NCBI RefSeq assembly: GCF_018736045.1
Contig: NZ_CP076132.1
Span: 62,001-126,000 of the forward strand
DNA length: 64,000 nucleotides
Direction of reading: 5' to 3'
Source: Flammeovirga yaeyamensis
GTDB lineage: Bacteria > Bacteroidota > Bacteroidia > Cytophagales > Flammeovirgaceae
Position numbers and translations under genes: made by a program. Position 1 is the stretch's first letter; each line of letters opens with the position of its first letter. Positions 46,282-54,827 of the stretch are shown here, piece by piece. The notes beneath the pieces are model-generated. The model had not been told where the DNA came from and searched no databases. It saw nothing but the letters and a program-made list of their open reading frames with translations.

Positions 46282-46322
46282 AAAAAAAAGACTAACCTAA
46301 GTATTGAAACTTAAGTTAGTCT
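46282..46322 (-). terminator. hairpin terminator
   Basis: AGACTAACCTAAG (46289-46301) pairs with CTTAAGTTAGTCT (46310-46322) with one mismatch. The A-run on the left is the minus-strand T-run. It ends the lipoprotein gene at 46351. Confidence 0.85.
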
Positions 46323-46350
46323 ATTAGTCATGTCTTTACAAAAAGAAAAT

Positions 46351-48111
46351 TTATCTTTTATCGGTATTGATAATTGTATCTTCTCTTCGAATTTCCCAAT
46401 TGGCTTCTACCTTAATTTGGTTAGGGAAGAAGGCGGTAGGTTCTGGTGGAATTCTATTTTTAAAATCACCAGGGAACCAAATTCCGTCACCGTTTTCATC
46501 AATTAATACTCTGATCTTATAAGTACCTGGTTTTACATATTCGAAACTAAATTTTCTTTCATCTTTAATTTCCATGTAGGGTTCATTTTTTCCATCCAAA
46601 AGTTGAACAATAAAGTGATCATGACTTCCCTTTACCTCACCTTCAACAATACCATATTTGTCCGGCTCCTTGATAGTAAACGAGACAGATTTATTTTTTG
46701 TGGAATCACCTTTTACTGAAACAAATGAATTCTGTTTAAAGATGACAGTAAAAGCTGAGTCGGCATAAAAACCAGGAATCGTTAATTCTGTTTTGTCATG
46801 ATTAAACGATAAGTCAACATTATTTGCATCCAATAAACTATCTAGCTGAACAGTGTCTGTACTCCATACATACATCATACTATCTAAATTCCATTCTTTC
46901 ATTGGGATAGGGAATTTCAAAACTAGATCTACAGAATCTTTTTCTTTGATATCACTATCCTCAGGGTATAATTTATTGAAGCTAATTCTTTCTACTTCTT
47001 TTTCTTCAGCTTCACCACCTAAAGCATTTCCTACTTGCTTTAAAGCTCCACCAATTAAGCCTCCATTTTTCTTTCTTTCTGCTCTTTTTTGTTCAGCTAA
47101 AAATTCAGATTTACTAGGGAACATCACAGTAGTATCGAATTCTACTTTTACATCTAATGAGTCAATACCATATCCTTTTACTCTAATGGAATCTTCAATA
47201 TCTCTCATACCTGTGTAGATCAACTTTACCTCACCGGCATCATTTCTCATACTAAAAACACTGTCTGTGAATGAATTCTTTTCAGGAAAATCTAAACGAT
47301 AATCCACTACATATTTATTGAATTGAAGAAGAAGATCTTCTTTGTCTTTTTTCGCTCGATTAAATTTTAGATCAACTAAATCATAATCCCTTACATATAA
47401 TTTTACCCCATCAAGGTTTTTATCTAATAAAATGGAGTCAGAAAAGAAGCCAATTTTTTCTTCGCGCAAAGTGTATTTATAATCTTCGTTCGCATCCTTA
47501 ATGGCATACACTGTATAATATCCAGGTTTAAATCTTTCTAAAATAAATAAACCATCTTTTACTGTTCTTGAAAAATATAATGGAGGATCTGTATTTACAT
47601 CCAAAGAATCATAAGGATTATATAAAGCAATGATACCACCTTCGATAGGTTCGTTAGTCATTAAATCTCTAACAGATCCAGTCACTTCCAAAGAGTCCAG
47701 ATAGCTACCAGTACTAACAGAAAAGCGAACATTTTGTGCAGGATTTTTTTCCGTAACGTCAACTATAGCTTTACCAAAATCAAAATAATAAGTAGTATTT
47801 GATTGTAAAGTATCCATGATATTCATGATCAACTTTCTACCCGATACTTTGGTCTTATATTTTAATGTACTCTTGTAAGGAGTGATAATTAGATTCTGTT
47901 TTAACTTCTCCTCTTGGATAGGTTCATCAAAATATAAAGTCAATTTAAGTTTTGTAGTATCCACATTTGTCTGACCATCGACGGGAGTTGAGGCAGCAAA
48001 CTTTGGAGGGATTTCATCTTTTGGACCTCCAGTAGGAGAGGAGACAACAGCACAACCATAAACAGTAAATGCCAATGCAGTTAAAAGAAGTAATTTAAAA
48101 ATATAGTTCAT
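46351..48111 (-). CDS. lipoprotein with Ig-like domain (SbsA/Big_5-type)
   Basis: This 586-residue lipoprotein has a signal with lipobox TVYGC (Cys20) followed by AVVSSPTGGPKDEIPPKF, a common start for this Bacteroidota family. The first 110 residues form an Ig-like domain (STPVDGQTNVDTTKLKLTLY, FDEPIQEEKLKQNLIITP). A carboxypeptidase-like beta domain follows (ILERFKPGYYTVYAIKDANE), then long beta-rich segments and an acidic/lysine-rich insert near 340-375. It ends with a second such unit (YVKPGTYKIRVLIDENGDG). Cell-envelope location is predicted; function unknown. It lies directly downstream of mnmG. Confidence 0.8.
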   Translation of the reverse strand: MNYIFKLLLLTALAFTVYGCAVVSSPTGGPKDEIPPKFAASTPVDGQTNVDTTKLKLTLYFDEPIQEEKLKQNLIITPYKSTLKYKTKVSGRKLIMNIMDTLQSNTTYYFDFGKAIVDVTEKNPAQNVRFSVSTGSYLDSLEVTGSVRDLMTNEPIEGGIIALYNPYDSLDVNTDPPLYFSRTVKDGLFILERFKPGYYTVYAIKDANEDYKYTLREEKIGFFSDSILLDKNLDGVKLYVRDYDLVDLKFNRAKKDKEDLLLQFNKYVVDYRLDFPEKNSFTDSVFSMRNDAGEVKLIYTGMRDIEDSIRVKGYGIDSLDVKVEFDTTVMFPSKSEFLAEQKRAERKKNGGLIGGALKQVGNALGGEAEEKEVERISFNKLYPEDSDIKEKDSVDLVLKFPIPMKEWNLDSMMYVWSTDTVQLDSLLDANNVDLSFNHDKTELTIPGFYADSAFTVIFKQNSFVSVKGDSTKNKSVSFTIKEPDKYGIVEGEVKGSHDHFIVQLLDGKNEPYMEIKDERKFSFEYVKPGTYKIRVLIDENGDGIWFPGDFKNRIPPEPTAFFPNQIKVEANWEIRREDTIINTDKR

Positions 48112-48196
48112 TAGTGAAGATGACTAAATGTAGATCACAAGAATACCATTTGATTAGGTTAAAAATCATGTGATGATCAATAAAGTTTCAAGATAC

Positions 48197-48236
48197 AAAA
48201 TAAGGCATATCTCTTTAAAAGAGGTATGCCTTATTC
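48197..48236 (-). terminator. mnmG hairpin terminator
   Basis: AATAAGGCATATCTCTTT (48199-48216) pairs with AAAGAGGTATGCCTTATT (48218-48235); long near-perfect stem. Confidence 0.9.
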
Positions 48237-48255
48237 ATAAAATTTAGTGCTTTTT

Positions 48256-50130
48256 TTAAGCCTTTTGTTTATCAAGATACACCATCAAGATGGTAACATC
48301 GGCAGGAGTTACCCCACTAATTCTTGATGCTTGTCCTAAAGTAAGTGGACCTACCTTAGATAATTTTTCTCTTGATTCAGCAGATAAAGAAGTGATCTCT
48401 CTGAAATTAAATCCTTCTGGAATTTTATAATTCTCTAGGGTCGTTAACTTCTCAGCAATCTTTTCTTCTTTCTCTATATATGTTTCATACTTCAATAAAA
48501 TCTCAGCTTCTTCCAATGCTTTCTCACTGAAGTTTTCAAATGCTTCTTTTAAAGCAGGAGCACAATCCATAGTTAAAGCCATTCCTACATTAGGACGTTT
48601 GATAAACTTATCAGCTTTTAAACCATGGTTCATCGTTTGTAAACCACTTGCTTCTAAATGAGGATTTGCATTAGCTACTTTTACACTAGTTTCTTTTAGT
48701 GTTTCAATAGTCGATTCAATCTCTTGCTTTTTCTTTTGTACAGCTTCGAATCGATCATCTGATGCTAATCCCAATTGATGTCCAAGTGGAGTCAATCTAA
48801 GGTCAGCATTATCTTGTCTCAATAAGATTCTGTACTCAGCACGTGATGTAAACATTCTGTAAGGCTCCTCAGTACCTTTGTTGATAAGATCATCGATCAA
48901 TACACCAATGTATGCTTCTGATCTCTTAAGAACGAATGGCTCTGCTTCTACGATCTTATTATGTGCATTGATACCAGCCATCAAACCTTGTGAAGCAGCT
49001 TCTTCATAACCTGTTGTACCGTTAATCTGACCAGCAAAATACAGGTTCTCAATGAGCTTTGTTTCCAGTGTTGGTTTTAATTGAGTAGGAGGGAAGAAGT
49101 CATACTCAATGGCATAACCAGGTCTGAACATCTTCGCGTTTTCAAATCCTTCAATCTTTCTCAATGCTTTGTATTGAACGTCTTCAGGTAGTGAAGTAGA
49201 GAATCCGTTGATATACATTTCGCAGGTATTCCATCCTTCTGGTTCTACAAAGATTTGGTGACGATCACGCTCGGCAAAACGGTTGATTTTATCTTCGATA
49301 GACGGACAGTATCTCGGACCTAATCCTTGAATTCTTCCGTTAAACATTGGCGATCTATCGAACCCTGTTTTTAGAATATCATGTACTTCATTACTAGTAT
49401 AAGTGATGAAGCAACTTCTTTGTTTCGTTAAAGAAGTCGTTTGATCTGAGTAAGAAAATTTCTCAGGGTTTTCATCACCTGCTTGTTCTTGAAGTTTCTC
49501 CCAGTTTAAAGAACGGCCATCTACTCTTGGAGGAGTACCTGTTTTCATTCTACCAGATTCGAAACCTAAAGAAACCAATTGTTCTGTTAAACCTTTTGCA
49601 GCATGTTCACCACTACGGCCACCTCCAAATTGTTTTTCGCCAATGTGGATTAAACCATTTAAAAATGTACCATTCGTTAAGACAACAGCTTTCGTATTGA
49701 ATACTACTCCTAAACTTGTTTTAACTCCAGTAATTTTATCACCATCCATAACAAGTTCAGTCGCCATTTCTTGCCAGATGTCGACATTCATATTTGCTTC
49801 AAGAGTGTCTCTCCATTCTTGAGCAAACATCATTCTATCACTTTGTGCTCTTGGACTCCACATCGCAGGACCTTTCGATCTGTTTAGCATTCTAAACTGA
49901 ATCATAGTCTTATCTGTGATGATACCAGACATACCGCCAAGGGCATCAATTTCTCTTACGATTTGACCTTTAGCAACCCCACCCATTGCTGGGTTACAAC
50001 TCATCTGAGCGATGGTTTGCATATTCATAGTAATCAGTAATACTTTAGAGCCTAAAGTTGCTGCGGAGTAAGCGGCCTCACAACCTGCGTGACCTCCTCC
50101 AATTACAATGATGTCATAAGATGGATACAT
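48256..50130 (-). CDS. mnmG: tRNA uridine-5-carboxymethylaminomethyl modification enzyme MnmG (GidA)
   Basis: This 624-residue FAD enzyme works with MnmE to modify wobble uridine 34 in several tRNAs. The N-terminal dinucleotide fold is IVIGGGHAGCEAAYSAATLG (about 8-27). Family signatures are RMLNRSKGPAMWSPRAQ, GGGRSGEHAAKGL, MKTGTPPRVDGRSL and GYEEAASQGLMAGINA. The C-terminal helical domain (about 550-624) carries the tRNA-binding ISGVTPADVTILMVYL. The length is standard. In many bacteria gidA lies near oriC; here parS-like sites lie immediately upstream and a DnaA-box cluster about 3 kb downstream. Confidence 0.97.
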   Translation of the reverse strand: MYPSYDIIVIGGGHAGCEAAYSAATLGSKVLLITMNMQTIAQMSCNPAMGGVAKGQIVREIDALGGMSGIITDKTMIQFRMLNRSKGPAMWSPRAQSDRMMFAQEWRDTLEANMNVDIWQEMATELVMDGDKITGVKTSLGVVFNTKAVVLTNGTFLNGLIHIGEKQFGGGRSGEHAAKGLTEQLVSLGFESGRMKTGTPPRVDGRSLNWEKLQEQAGDENPEKFSYSDQTTSLTKQRSCFITYTSNEVHDILKTGFDRSPMFNGRIQGLGPRYCPSIEDKINRFAERDRHQIFVEPEGWNTCEMYINGFSTSLPEDVQYKALRKIEGFENAKMFRPGYAIEYDFFPPTQLKPTLETKLIENLYFAGQINGTTGYEEAASQGLMAGINAHNKIVEAEPFVLKRSEAYIGVLIDDLINKGTEEPYRMFTSRAEYRILLRQDNADLRLTPLGHQLGLASDDRFEAVQKKKQEIESTIETLKETSVKVANANPHLEASGLQTMNHGLKADKFIKRPNVGMALTMDCAPALKEAFENFSEKALEEAEILLKYETYIEKEEKIAEKLTTLENYKIPEGFNFREITSLSAESREKLSKVGPLTLGQASRISGVTPADVTILMVYLDKQKA

Positions 50131-50152
50131 TATTTTCTCCTTTTATTTTTTA

Positions 50153-50168
50153 AGTTCCACGTGGAACA
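50153..50168. other. parS-like chromosome partition site 1
   Basis: AGTTCCACGTGGAACA fits TGTTYCACGTGRAACA except for the first base; perfect 14-bp inner palindrome, 22 bases before the mnmG start. Confidence 0.75.
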
Positions 50169-50344
50169 ATGATAATCCTTCAATGAAAAATTGAGGAAGT
50201 AAATCCTCTAAACCTGAATTCGGATAATTGAATTTCAAGTCACAATACGAGTAATAAAAATATAAAATCTTCCTACTCTCTAATTTCCAAATGCAAAGAT
50301 ACATAATACATTGAAAATTAAACCTTAATGTTTTTATATATAAA

Positions 50345-50360
50345 AGTTCCACGTGAAACA
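50345..50360. other. parS-like chromosome partition site 2
   Basis: AGTTCCACGTGAAACA differs from the B. subtilis parS sequence TGTTCCACGTGAAACA only in the first base. Confidence 0.8.
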
Positions 50361-50376
50361 TTTTGTGTAATAATAA

Positions 50377-50392
50377 TGTTTCACGTGGAACA
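50377..50392. other. parS chromosome partition site 3
   Basis: TGTTTCACGTGGAACA is exactly the reverse complement of the classical parS TGTTCCACGTGAAACA. Three such sites within 240 bases make chance very unlikely. ParB binding is expected. Confidence 0.88.
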
Positions 50393-50422
50393 TGAGTATA
50401 ATAAATACGATATTGAATTGGT

Positions 50423-50863
50423 TTATGAACTTAAACCGATAGGTCTTTTGGCTAATTGACGATCTTCCATATTTCTCATATTCGCTGCATCTTCTTCAGA
50501 TTTATCTTTAAATCCTAAAAGATGAAGAATACCATGGATTAAAACTCGATGTAGTTCGTCTGTTTCATTAGTACCTATACTCTGAGCATTATCTTTGATT
50601 CTATCAATACTTACGAAAATATCAGATTCTATTTCGTTTTCGTATTCTGCATTATCAAAAGTAATGATATCAGTATAGGTATCATGATCTAGGTATTCGA
50701 CATTCACCTTATGAAGATATTCATCAGAGCAAAGAATATAATTGATCCCAATCAACTGATAATCGTGATCAGTAACAACGGTATTAATCCATTCCTTAAC
50801 TAAATCTTCGTTATCAATAGTATAGGTGATATCTTCATTAAAAAAAGTAATTTCTCCCTCCAT
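50423..50863 (-). CDS. ybeY: endoribonuclease YbeY (rRNA maturation)
   Basis: This 146-residue metal-dependent RNase acts in 16S rRNA 3' processing and ribosome quality control. The zinc motif region reads LIHGILHLLGFKDKSEEDAANM. The first two His ligands (HGxxH) are present, but the third position, His in E. coli (HGSLHLLGYDH), is Asp here and the residue before it is Lys. The ITFDN and DIFVSIDRIKDNA segments are typical. The ATG overlaps the stop of the upstream RsbW-like gene by one base, so coupling is likely. mnmG follows after the parS sites. Confidence 0.9.
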   Translation of the reverse strand: MEGEITFFNEDITYTIDNEDLVKEWINTVVTDHDYQLIGINYILCSDEYLHKVNVEYLDHDTYTDIITFDNAEYENEIESDIFVSIDRIKDNAQSIGTNETDELHRVLIHGILHLLGFKDKSEEDAANMRNMEDRQLAKRPIGLSS

Positions 50864-51279
50864 TAAATATAGAATGTTAGCGTGATAGCTCTTCCTTCTT
50901 TAGAGAACTCAACTTCGTCTGCAAGGTGTTTCATCAAGAAAATACCTCTACCTCCTGGCTTATCAATGTTCTCTGGAGCTGTAGGATCTGGTAATGCATC
51001 GAAATCAAAACCTTTACCTTCATCCTCTATTGTGAAAGAAATCTCTTTTTCTGTAACGTCTAATTCTAAATGAACATTCTTCTCTTTGTCATTTCTGTTA
51101 CCATGGATGATTGCATTGTTTACAGATTCTGTCACTGCAATCATGATGTTACCATAAATGTCATCGTTGAAATTAAACTCATCACGAGCTTGATCAATAA
51201 AACTCTCCGCAATTCTTACGTTTTCAATTAACGAAGGTATTTTTAATTTGAATGGTTTATTCATTGTACTTGTTGACAT
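50863..51279 (-). CDS. RsbW-type ATP-binding regulatory protein (HATPase)
   Basis: This 138-residue GHKL-fold ATPase is of the anti-sigma-factor/serine kinase type. The N box is ESVNNAIIHGN, G1 is DEGKGFD and G2 is GGRGIFLMKHLADEV. It has the short size of RsbW/SpoIIAB proteins and no receiver or sensor part. Such proteins bind sigma factors or phosphorylate STAS anti-sigma antagonists; no partner is encoded next to it. It begins one base after the stop of the DUF4175 gene and overlaps ybeY by one base, so all three are probably one transcript. Confidence 0.85.
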   Translation of the reverse strand: MSTSTMNKPFKLKIPSLIENVRIAESFIDQARDEFNFNDDIYGNIMIAVTESVNNAIIHGNRNDKEKNVHLELDVTEKEISFTIEDEGKGFDFDALPDPTAPENIDKPGGRGIFLMKHLADEVEFSKEGRAITLTFYI

Positions 51280-51280
51280 T

Positions 51281-54200
51281 TCAATCTTTTATATTTTCAA
51301 AGTACTTGTTTACTTCTTGTTTATAATACGTATTTAATGAAGTTGGGATCGTCCTTAATAGCTCAATTTGTGTTTCTTTTTGTTTTAAATACTCATCGAA
51401 GCTATCTGGAGGAGGAACTTGCTTCTGCTGCTTGGCAGTTTCGGCTTTCCTCTCTTCATCTTTACCTTTTTCTTTTTTTGCTTTTTCAGACTCTAACATT
51501 CTAGTTAGGATCTCTTGTTGTCTTTGAATCAACTTATCAGTTAAACGCTTATTTACCAAATCCTCTTCCGTTTTTTCCATTTCTTTTAGGATTTTTCCAT
51601 AACCGTTACCACCGCCTTTTTCACCCTCATCATCTTCTTTCCCTTGCATTTGCTCTTCTCCTTTACCCATACTTTGCTTCAAAGCATTTCGGATCATTTC
51701 CTGTTGAGCAGCGAGTTTAGCCAATTCCTTGGATAATTCTTTTCCTGATTTACCGGACTTCTTCAAGTTCTGCATTTGTTGATTCAACTGTTGTTGCATC
51801 TGACTCATACTAGGTGAAGAAGATTGTTGTTGCTTCTGATTCATTTGCTGACCAGCCATGTTCTGACTCATCTGCTGTTGCATGTTCTCTAATATGTCGT
51901 TTAAGAGCAATGCTAAATTATTTATAGAAGTCATTGTAAACTGCTGCTTACTTGCTGCAATTTCCGGGACTCTACGCTTGATAGCATCTAGACTTTCGTC
52001 CATATACTTATTCATTTGAGTCACCTCTCTAGTCACAAAAGACTCAATTTGGAAAAATCTTTTTGATAATGCAATTAAACTATCTTCAATGTATTTAGCA
52101 TCATCTTTCAATTTAAGTTGTGTTTGTGACAACTCCACAAATTTAGGGTCGATTCTTCTAACTTCCTTAAAGGATTCCATAAGATTTTCCTGATCGAAGG
52201 AAAGTTTAAGAAGATTTTCCATTATTTGACGTAAAGCCTCGTGATCTTCACTGATTTGCTCCATCTGTGATGACTGCATACTTTGTTGCATTTTTTGTGC
52301 CATCTGCTGCATTTTATTAGCCGCCTTTTTCTGAGACTGATGAGCATCTTTCTTTTTATCTTGGTTCAGCTGTTCACTGGCATTTTGTTGTTCTTTTGAG
52401 ATCTGTCTTTCGTTAGGAGTAAACTGTTCGAAGTCCTGATTGGTCTGTTCTTTCTTGTCCATCTTTCTCAGTTCCTCCATCTCCTTCTTGATGTCCTCAA
52501 ACTTTTTATTCAGTTCTTCCTGATCTTTTTTAAGTACATCTTCCTCCGACTTATTATCTTTTTTCTCCTCCTCAGATAATCCCTCTTTCTTCTCTTCCTC
52601 TTCTAACTCTTTTGTTTTATTAGCTAGGTCCTGTTGTTCTTTTGCCAAATCCTCTAATTTAGAAGAAACCTCTTTTGCTTTTTGTTCAATCTGTAATTTT
52701 TTGAAAAGCTTAATCGTACGTTCTAATTCGTTCTTTAAGTTCTTCTGTTTGTTTTCAATGTTTTGCAAATTCTCCTGAAGGTTTTGATTGATGTAGTTTT
52801 GTTCCATCAATTTTTGTAGTTCTTCATATAACTTCTGTGTTTCCTCATCATTAATGTCATTAATGATTTTCTGAAGTTGTTCCGCTTTATCAGAGGTACT
52901 TTTATCTTGATTGGAGAACTTGTCTTGCTTGTTTTGTAATTGCTGACTTTGTTCCTGAAGAGACTTTAATTGTTCTTCTAATTCTTTTCTCTTTTCGATG
53001 AGTTTTTGGATATCTTTTTTATCCTGCCAAGTTAACTGACGCTTACCTTTCAGCTTCTCTTCTAACTTCTTTAAATCTTTCTCCAGCTGATTGGCTTTGT
53101 CCAAAGTATCATCTAATTTATTTTCAGTCTCCTTCTTCGACTGATCAATTTCTTTTTCTAACTCAGCTTTAGTTGGCAAGGTAAAGGTGTACATAGGCGT
53201 TTTACTTCGCTTATTACCATTGACTGCATCATTGTCATATACCTCTACATAATATTCTAGTTTATCCCCCTCTTTTAGATCAAACTGATTCGTTTCTAAC
53301 TTATAATAAAAGCTTTGATCAATCGCTTTATTATTAAAAGGGATATCCATTTTTTCGAATGTTCTTGGAGGTTTCTTGTCTCCGTTTCGTTTTATTCTAT
53401 ATCTCGTTCTTAAACGTGTAATGCCATAATCATCACTGATGTTTCCTCCAAAGACTAAGTAATCAAACATCACAGTATCTTGATACTGTTTCATATTAAT
53501 ACTTGGGAATTTATCAGGAATCACATTTAAGTAATAAGAAATACTGTCTCTGTTACTACCATAAATATTTTTTAAGCTAACACTGTAAGCGGTTGACATA
53601 GTAGCTTCATGAACGTATTTAAATACGTTCTTCTTAATACCATCTGCTTCTACAGTTTTATCTGATTCTTTAAAATAGATGGCAATAGAATCAGCTGTTT
53701 TAGTATCAAACAGCCAAGTGATCTTAGATCCTTCGGGAAGTAATAAATTACCAGTATTGGAAAGCGTCTCATTATTCTTACCCGTGTATCTAGGGTAATC
53801 GACCTGAACACTAAACTGAGATAAAGAAGGTCGTGTTAAAGTGGTAATATGATGTTCAGTTGAAAAATATCCAGCAGCCTTGAATCTGAACTTTACATCA
53901 TGTTGAATTTTTTTGAAAGTGTGAGAAAACGTTTTATCAAGTGGATTGTATTGTAATTTGATAATAGAGCCTTTGTTTGTTTCCAAATAAACATCAGCTG
54001 GAATTACATCACCACTTAATTTAAGGTTTAGTTCGAAATCATCACCCTGAAAAGTTTTTAGATCACTATTTAATAATTCAAATCTAAAAGGAGCAACAGG
54101 TAAAAACTCTTTATCAAACTGTACAATCTTAGGTGTAGTATCCGTAATGATTTGAGGTTTGATAAGTAATATCCCAAAGAAAATGATCACAGCAGGTAAT

Positions 54201-54655
54201 AGATACCAATATGAATATTTTAAATTCTCTTTGTAAGAAATTGCATGTGTAAAATTGATAGGATCAAACTGACGATTTCTTTTTTGTAAAGTAGCTTGGA
54301 TTAAGCTATTGTCCTTTTCTTTTGCTTGAAGTTGTATAGAGTTGATCAGCTTATCTGATATTTCAGGAAAAAATGTTCCGATATTTTTCGCTGCTTCTTC
54401 GTCTGTTATTTGTTTTTTGAAACCTTTTAATTGAGCGATAGGTTGAATCACCCAAATGTAAAAAGTATAAGCAAAGGTTAAGATATACGTAAAGAAGAGA
54501 ATAGCTCTCGCAGTTGTACCAAAATTATTGATATACTCTAATATGTTTATTAATAAAAAAAGACCTAAAACTGCAGCCATAGTAAGAATTATGCCTTTTA
54601 AAGCAGCGTTCTTATATAGTTTTTGTTTATAGGCTCTGATTTTATGATCAAACAT
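51281..54655 (-). CDS. DUF4175-family membrane protein with long coiled coils
   Basis: This 1124-residue protein has two membrane helices near the start (about 19-38 and 49-70) and a third at about 150-168 (YWYLLPAVIIFFGILLI). A beta-rich periplasmic part follows (about 185-500; Ig-like repeats with PDKFPSINMKQYQDTVMFDY). A very long Lys/Glu/Gln-rich coiled-coil region (about 505-770) and Gln/Met-rich stretches (about 800-1010) come next. This architecture is that of the DUF4175 family found across Bacteroidota; the function is unknown. It heads a tightly packed operon with the RsbW-like ATPase and ybeY, which hints at envelope sensing but does not prove it. Confidence 0.85.
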   Translation of the reverse strand: MFDHKIRAYKQKLYKNAALKGIILTMAAVLGLFLLINILEYINNFGTTARAILFFTYILTFAYTFYIWVIQPIAQLKGFKKQITDEEAAKNIGTFFPEISDKLINSIQLQAKEKDNSLIQATLQKRNRQFDPINFTHAISYKENLKYSYWYLLPAVIIFFGILLIKPQIITDTTPKIVQFDKEFLPVAPFRFELLNSDLKTFQGDDFELNLKLSGDVIPADVYLETNKGSIIKLQYNPLDKTFSHTFKKIQHDVKFRFKAAGYFSTEHHITTLTRPSLSQFSVQVDYPRYTGKNNETLSNTGNLLLPEGSKITWLFDTKTADSIAIYFKESDKTVEADGIKKNVFKYVHEATMSTAYSVSLKNIYGSNRDSISYYLNVIPDKFPSINMKQYQDTVMFDYLVFGGNISDDYGITRLRTRYRIKRNGDKKPPRTFEKMDIPFNNKAIDQSFYYKLETNQFDLKEGDKLEYYVEVYDNDAVNGNKRSKTPMYTFTLPTKAELEKEIDQSKKETENKLDDTLDKANQLEKDLKKLEEKLKGKRQLTWQDKKDIQKLIEKRKELEEQLKSLQEQSQQLQNKQDKFSNQDKSTSDKAEQLQKIINDINDEETQKLYEELQKLMEQNYINQNLQENLQNIENKQKNLKNELERTIKLFKKLQIEQKAKEVSSKLEDLAKEQQDLANKTKELEEEEKKEGLSEEEKKDNKSEEDVLKKDQEELNKKFEDIKKEMEELRKMDKKEQTNQDFEQFTPNERQISKEQQNASEQLNQDKKKDAHQSQKKAANKMQQMAQKMQQSMQSSQMEQISEDHEALRQIMENLLKLSFDQENLMESFKEVRRIDPKFVELSQTQLKLKDDAKYIEDSLIALSKRFFQIESFVTREVTQMNKYMDESLDAIKRRVPEIAASKQQFTMTSINNLALLLNDILENMQQQMSQNMAGQQMNQKQQQSSSPSMSQMQQQLNQQMQNLKKSGKSGKELSKELAKLAAQQEMIRNALKQSMGKGEEQMQGKEDDEGEKGGGNGYGKILKEMEKTEEDLVNKRLTDKLIQRQQEILTRMLESEKAKKEKGKDEERKAETAKQQKQVPPPDSFDEYLKQKETQIELLRTIPTSLNTYYKQEVNKYFENIKD

Positions 54656-54763
54656 GTAACAGGTTTTTTATAAATGGGTATGATGAAAAATCTATTGATA
54701 AAGTTTGAAATCAATAAGAATGGATTCTTCTAATTTACGATAAATGTATCAAACTTTCTTTTA

Positions 54764-54806
54764 GAAAATAAGACTGACCCTAAAGATAAGAATCAGTCTT
54801 ATTTTC
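54764..54806 (-). terminator. hairpin terminator
   Basis: AAAATAAGACTGA (54765-54777) pairs perfectly with TCAGTCTTATTTT (54793-54805), 22 bases after the stop of the gene at 54828. Confidence 0.9.
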
Positions 54807-54827
54807 TATCTATTAATATAATCAATA

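Noticed and set aside
50143-50361. 72-codon minus-strand frame between mnmG and ybeY
   Set aside because: It begins and ends with the parS sites themselves (FHVEL at both ends is translated parS) and has no protein-like composition.
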